Of a stretch of 7,050 nucleotides of DNA, positions 4,665 to 7,050 are shown piece after piece. Source of the DNA: Anaerolineales bacterium (GTDB taxonomy: Bacteria; Chloroflexota; Anaerolineae; Anaerolineales; Villigracilaceae); assembly GCA_015489255.1 (NCBI GenBank), contig WGAD01000304.1, positions 1-7,050 of the forward strand, written 5' to 3'. A program made the position numbers and the translations under genes. Within the stretch, counting starts at the first letter, position 1. Each line of letters starts with the position of its first letter. The notes beneath the pieces are model-generated. The model was not told the DNA's origin. It searched no databases and was given only the letters and a program-made list of their open reading frames with translations.

Positions 4665-6743
4665 CTAGGGAATGTGCGGCGCAAAATAAACCTGGTCGTC
4701 CGCGGCAACCACCAGCACGGCATCGGGGGTCACGACAAACGCCGTCCAGCGCAGCCCGTCGGGCGGCTGGCCTGTTTGCGCCTTGAGTACGTTTTGCAGC
4801 AATCGCGTTTGCGGGCTAAAACGATACACCGCGCTGTGCGCGCTGTCCAGCGCCAGCAAGGCGGTGTTCGGCGGCAGCGTCACTTGCAATTGGGCAAAGG
4901 CCGTTCCCGGAATGCGGGCGGCATCGGTGTAACCTGGGCGGGTATCGCGCAAGATCACCCCTTCTTCGCAACGGTTGGGGACGGTTTGCAGCAGACTGTA
5001 CTGGCAAATGGTCAACGACCCGTCGCCGTTGAGCAGGAAAAGTTCCCCACCATATACGTCCATCGCCTGCACGTTGGCGACGTCGGGCACCTCAGCATCG
5101 AAAAAGTACAACGGCGGACGGGTAAACTCGCCGGCCTCATCGGGCGGGTAGATCCAAACGGCGCGCGCGTTGCGGTCCAAAAGATACAGGAAACCATCCC
5201 GCCAGGCAGCAACATCAATTTGCAATTCTCCGCGATTGGTCGCCGGCAGGCGGGAGATTCGCGGCGCCGCGCCCGGTTCGCACCACAACACGCCCCCGCC
5301 CGCGCCCACCGCCAGCGCGCCGTCCCGTTCTGGGGAGGCCAGCACCGCCACCAGGCGGCCCACTTCGCCCTCTGCCGCGCAGGAAAATCCGGCGTTCCAT
5401 CGGTAGCCGCTGGCCGTCCGCTCCGCGCGATACACGGCATTGGTCGTTGCGTCCAGCAGGTATAAAGCCCGGGCGCTGGCCGCCAGGCCCGTGATCCGCG
5501 CTTCCGGCGGCAGGTTTAAGGCTGCGGGAACGAAGGCCGTCCGCAAGACGCCATCCAGCTGATCCAGCGCCGCGCGGGCTTCCTTTTGCAGGGCCGCGCT
5601 TTCTTCCAGCGGCATCAGCGCGTCGGCTTGCTCCAGAATCGACAAAACGGCTTGCCAGGATTCTCGTTGCAAAACGGGGTTCGTCTCCGTGCGCGCCTGC
5701 ACGGCCAGCGCATCGGCCTGGGCGTATAACCCTTGCGCCTGCGCCCGCAACCCGCGCTGCAAATACACTGTGCTGGCGCCGATCGCCACCACCAGTGGAA
5801 TTAGCACGGCCAGGAAGGCCAACAAGCGGTTGGAGAGAAAATCGGCGCTTTCGCCTTCATCGGCAAACGGCAACAAACGCGTTGCAAACTGCCTCCAGGC
5901 CTTCCGCCACCGCTGCCAGCGGGCGCGCCCGCGCTGAATTTTCGTCAACGCCTGCTCCGCCAGGGCACGCCGCTGTTCGGGAGACAAACGCGAGGCCACA
6001 GCGGGCGGTTGCGCCTGCGGTTCAGCTGATGGCAGCGGATCGTGCGTCTTCTCGTTGTGCGGCTCGGAGGCTTCTTCCGCCGGTTGCACATCCAGCAGGA
6101 CGGCGTGGACGTCTTGATCGTTCAATTGCAGCAGCGAATCGGCCATCACTGCCGCTGGGGTGGCCGCCTTTTCGCGGGTAAAGAACGCTTCCCATTCTGC
6201 CGGCGCCTGGGCGCACAAGGCCAGTTTCATCGGCGCCGAGCGTTCAAGCCGCCCGAGGGTGTGCGGCACGGCCTGCCCCAGGCCCAACCCGCGCCCGGCC
6301 CGCGCATCTGCCGAGAAGGTTTGCCCTCCCTCCACCGACAGGGAGAAGACCTGCACCGCACCGCTGAGCAAAAAATAGAGCGCATCCTCGCGGATCGCCA
6401 GCAACACAACCCGTCCAGCCAGGTATTGCCCGGGCTCGCTGGCAGCGGCATTCAACCGGCGCAGATCAGCGTTCAGGGCCGCCGCTGCGGCGCGTAACGC
6501 CGTCGTCACCGATCCGCTGGTCTGGTAAAATGTGTCGGCAGCGCGAGCGACCATGCGCCGCACCTCCTCCTCGTCCACCTGGCGCGCGCCAGACACCGCC
6601 AGATAAACAAGGAAAGCATCATCCCGTCGGCTGCGAGCGCAGCGGGCCGGCGGCAGGCGCAACAACAGCCCTGGCATTTCAGGGCGCATTTCTGCGTTCA
6701 AGCGATACAGGGGAAAGGTCTTGAGGCGAAAATCCGTCTTCAT
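4665..6743 (-). CDS. Single-pass membrane protein: degenerate PP2C-like cytoplasmic domain, propeller-like extracellular domain
   Basis: This 692-residue protein has a clear layout. Residues 1-220 resemble a PP2C (PPM) fold: an ALRAAAAALNADLRRLN helix (82-98), LAGRVVLLAIREDALYFLLS (108-127), G128, a GRGLG turn (150-154) and KLALC (173-177). The catalytic metal-binding D-G-x-G-G is not visible, so it is probably a pseudophosphatase. A Pro/Glu linker (221-250) leads to a strongly basic helix (RGRARWQRWRKAWRQF, 271-286), then one membrane span (about 306-328). Positive-inside logic puts the N-terminus in the cytoplasm. Residues 330-400 look helical. Residues 410-692 hold repeated strand units ending in LYLLD, LYLLDRN, LFLLNGDG, SAVYRF and DQVYFA, like propeller blades. 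Extracellular cysteines C455, C488, C580 and C592 could form disulfides. ATG 6743 is preferred over an in-frame ATG at 6806 because of TATAAT at 6758-6753. Function is unknown; a signalling or envelope-sensing role is inferred. Confidence 0.82.
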   Translation of the reverse strand: MKTDFRLKTFPLYRLNAEMRPEMPGLLLRLPPARCARSRRDDAFLVYLAVSGARQVDEEEVRRMVARAADTFYQTSGSVTTALRAAAAALNADLRRLNAAASEPGQYLAGRVVLLAIREDALYFLLSGAVQVFSLSVEGGQTFSADARAGRGLGLGQAVPHTLGRLERSAPMKLALCAQAPAEWEAFFTREKAATPAAVMADSLLQLNDQDVHAVLLDVQPAEEASEPHNEKTHDPLPSAEPQAQPPAVASRLSPEQRRALAEQALTKIQRGRARWQRWRKAWRQFATRLLPFADEGESADFLSNRLLAFLAVLIPLVVAIGASTVYLQRGLRAQAQGLYAQADALAVQARTETNPVLQRESWQAVLSILEQADALMPLEESAALQKEARAALDQLDGVLRTAFVPAALNLPPEARITGLAASARALYLLDATTNAVYRAERTASGYRWNAGFSCAAEGEVGRLVAVLASPERDGALAVGAGGGVLWCEPGAAPRISRLPATNRGELQIDVAAWRDGFLYLLDRNARAVWIYPPDEAGEFTRPPLYFFDAEVPDVANVQAMDVYGGELFLLNGDGSLTICQYSLLQTVPNRCEEGVILRDTRPGYTDAARIPGTAFAQLQVTLPPNTALLALDSAHSAVYRFSPQTRLLQNVLKAQTGQPPDGLRWTAFVVTPDAVLVVAADDQVYFAPHIP

Positions 6744-6752
6744 GTTACCTAG

Positions 6753-6758
6753 ATTATA
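6753..6758 (-). promoter_or_regulatory. -10 box of the membrane protein gene
   Basis: The minus strand reads TATAAT, nine bases before ATG 6743, so transcription would start about two or three bases before the start codon. An AGGT just before the ATG would then be mostly excluded from the mRNA, so the transcript is leaderless or nearly so. I see no convincing -35 at 16-18 bp. On the plus strand the overlapping TATACA (6755-6760) could be a weak -10 for the divergent gene. Confidence 0.5.
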
Positions 6759-6788
6759 CAGGCAAACCCAAAGGCCAATGGAGAGCGA

Positions 6789-7050
6789 ATGGAATACCAA
6801 CTTCACACCAGTTTCACCACACTGGAACCCTTGCGCGCCGCCTGGAACGGCTTACTGCGGCGCAGCATCACCAACACACCCTTTCTGCGGTACGAATACC
6901 TGAAAGCCTGGTGGGAGCTCCGGGGCGGCGGGGAATGGCCGTCAGACGCCCTTTTGCGGGTGGTCACCGCCCGCCAGGACGGCGAATTGCGCGGCATCGC
7001 CCCTTTGTTTCAGGTGGACGACCGCCTCCTCCTGCTGGGCAGTGTGGAAA
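6789..7050 (+). CDS. GNAT-type acyltransferase of the CelD/BcsL family (N-terminal part, 3' end outside window)
   Basis: An open frame starts at ATG 6789 and runs off the right edge, giving 87 codons. Translation begins MEYQLHTSFTTLEPLRAAWN and continues with NTPFLRYEYLKAWWELRGG, then LLRVVTARQDGELRGIAPLF and DRLLLLGSVE. This is the typical opening of the CelD/BcsL acetyltransferase family (Acetyltransf_6): a leading W, a PF motif with a following W-W, then a strand with R-x-D-G-x-L-x-G-I-A-P-L and a strand ending LLG. Members are often linked to exopolysaccharide or cell-surface synthesis, but few are characterised. GGAG at 6780-6783 lies five bases upstream and supports this start. An overlapping frame from ATG 6778 ends at 6903 and lacks family features. 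The gene is divergent from the membrane protein gene across 45 bp. Confidence 0.83.
   Translation, partial: MEYQLHTSFTTLEPLRAAWNGLLRRSITNTPFLRYEYLKAWWELRGGGEWPSDALLRVVTARQDGELRGIAPLFQVDDRLLLLGSVE

Noticed and set aside
3650..5465. Plus-strand open frames of 291-295 codons opposite the minus-strand pair
   Set aside because: They are antisense to genes with clear start sites and domain structure, and show no motif of their own.
6721..6903. Short plus-strand open frame overlapping the start of the GNAT gene
   Set aside because: The frame from ATG 6789 has a ribosome site, runs open to the window edge and carries CelD/BcsL motifs. The overlapping frame has none of these.

Overview
The window is a compact, G+C-rich bacterial chromosome segment with seven genes, two of them cut by the window edges. 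I see no RNA gene, mobile element, CRISPR array or long non-coding stretch. The largest gap between genes is about 45 bp. The stand-alone Elp3, the membrane protein joining a PP2C-like domain to a propeller-like domain, and the TATAAT-to-ATG spacing that suggests leaderless mRNAs all fit a Chloroflexota (Anaerolineae-like) genome. That placement is an inference from family resemblance, not from a marker gene.

Layout from left to right. (1) Positions 1-195, +: C-terminal end of an unidentified protein. (2) A minus-strand operon reading leftward from 2880: elp3 (1267-2880), then two small CHR-type membrane transporter genes (748-1260 and 221-751). The gaps are 6 bp and a 4-bp ATGA overlap. (3) Divergent from elp3, with only 25 bp between the start codons, a plus-strand class I methyltransferase (2906-3607) that resembles the Trm9/ALKBH8 tRNA methyltransferase family. 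(4) Convergent with it, a minus-strand pair read leftward from 6743: a 692-residue single-pass membrane protein (4665-6743) with a PP2C-like but catalytically incomplete N-terminal domain and a propeller-like C-terminal domain, then a 343-residue uncharacterised protein (3620-4651) with a strong ribosome binding site 13 bp after it. (5) Divergent again, the start of a plus-strand CelD/BcsL-type GNAT acyltransferase (6789 to the window end).

The most interesting signal is the head-to-head pair of Elp3 and a Trm9-like methyltransferase. In eukaryotes Elongator/Elp3 makes the cm5 group on wobble U34 of tRNA, and Trm9 (ALKBH8 in animals) methylates it to mcm5U. A bacterial locus pairing homologues of both steps across a 25-bp shared control region suggests a two-enzyme bacterial mcm5U-type pathway. 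This is inferred from motifs and adjacency and is not shown by the sequence alone. Second in interest are the membrane protein and its uncharacterised partner, which may form an envelope-sensing unit, and the two transporter halves, whose signature motif departs from the usual chromate-transporter form in the same way in both.
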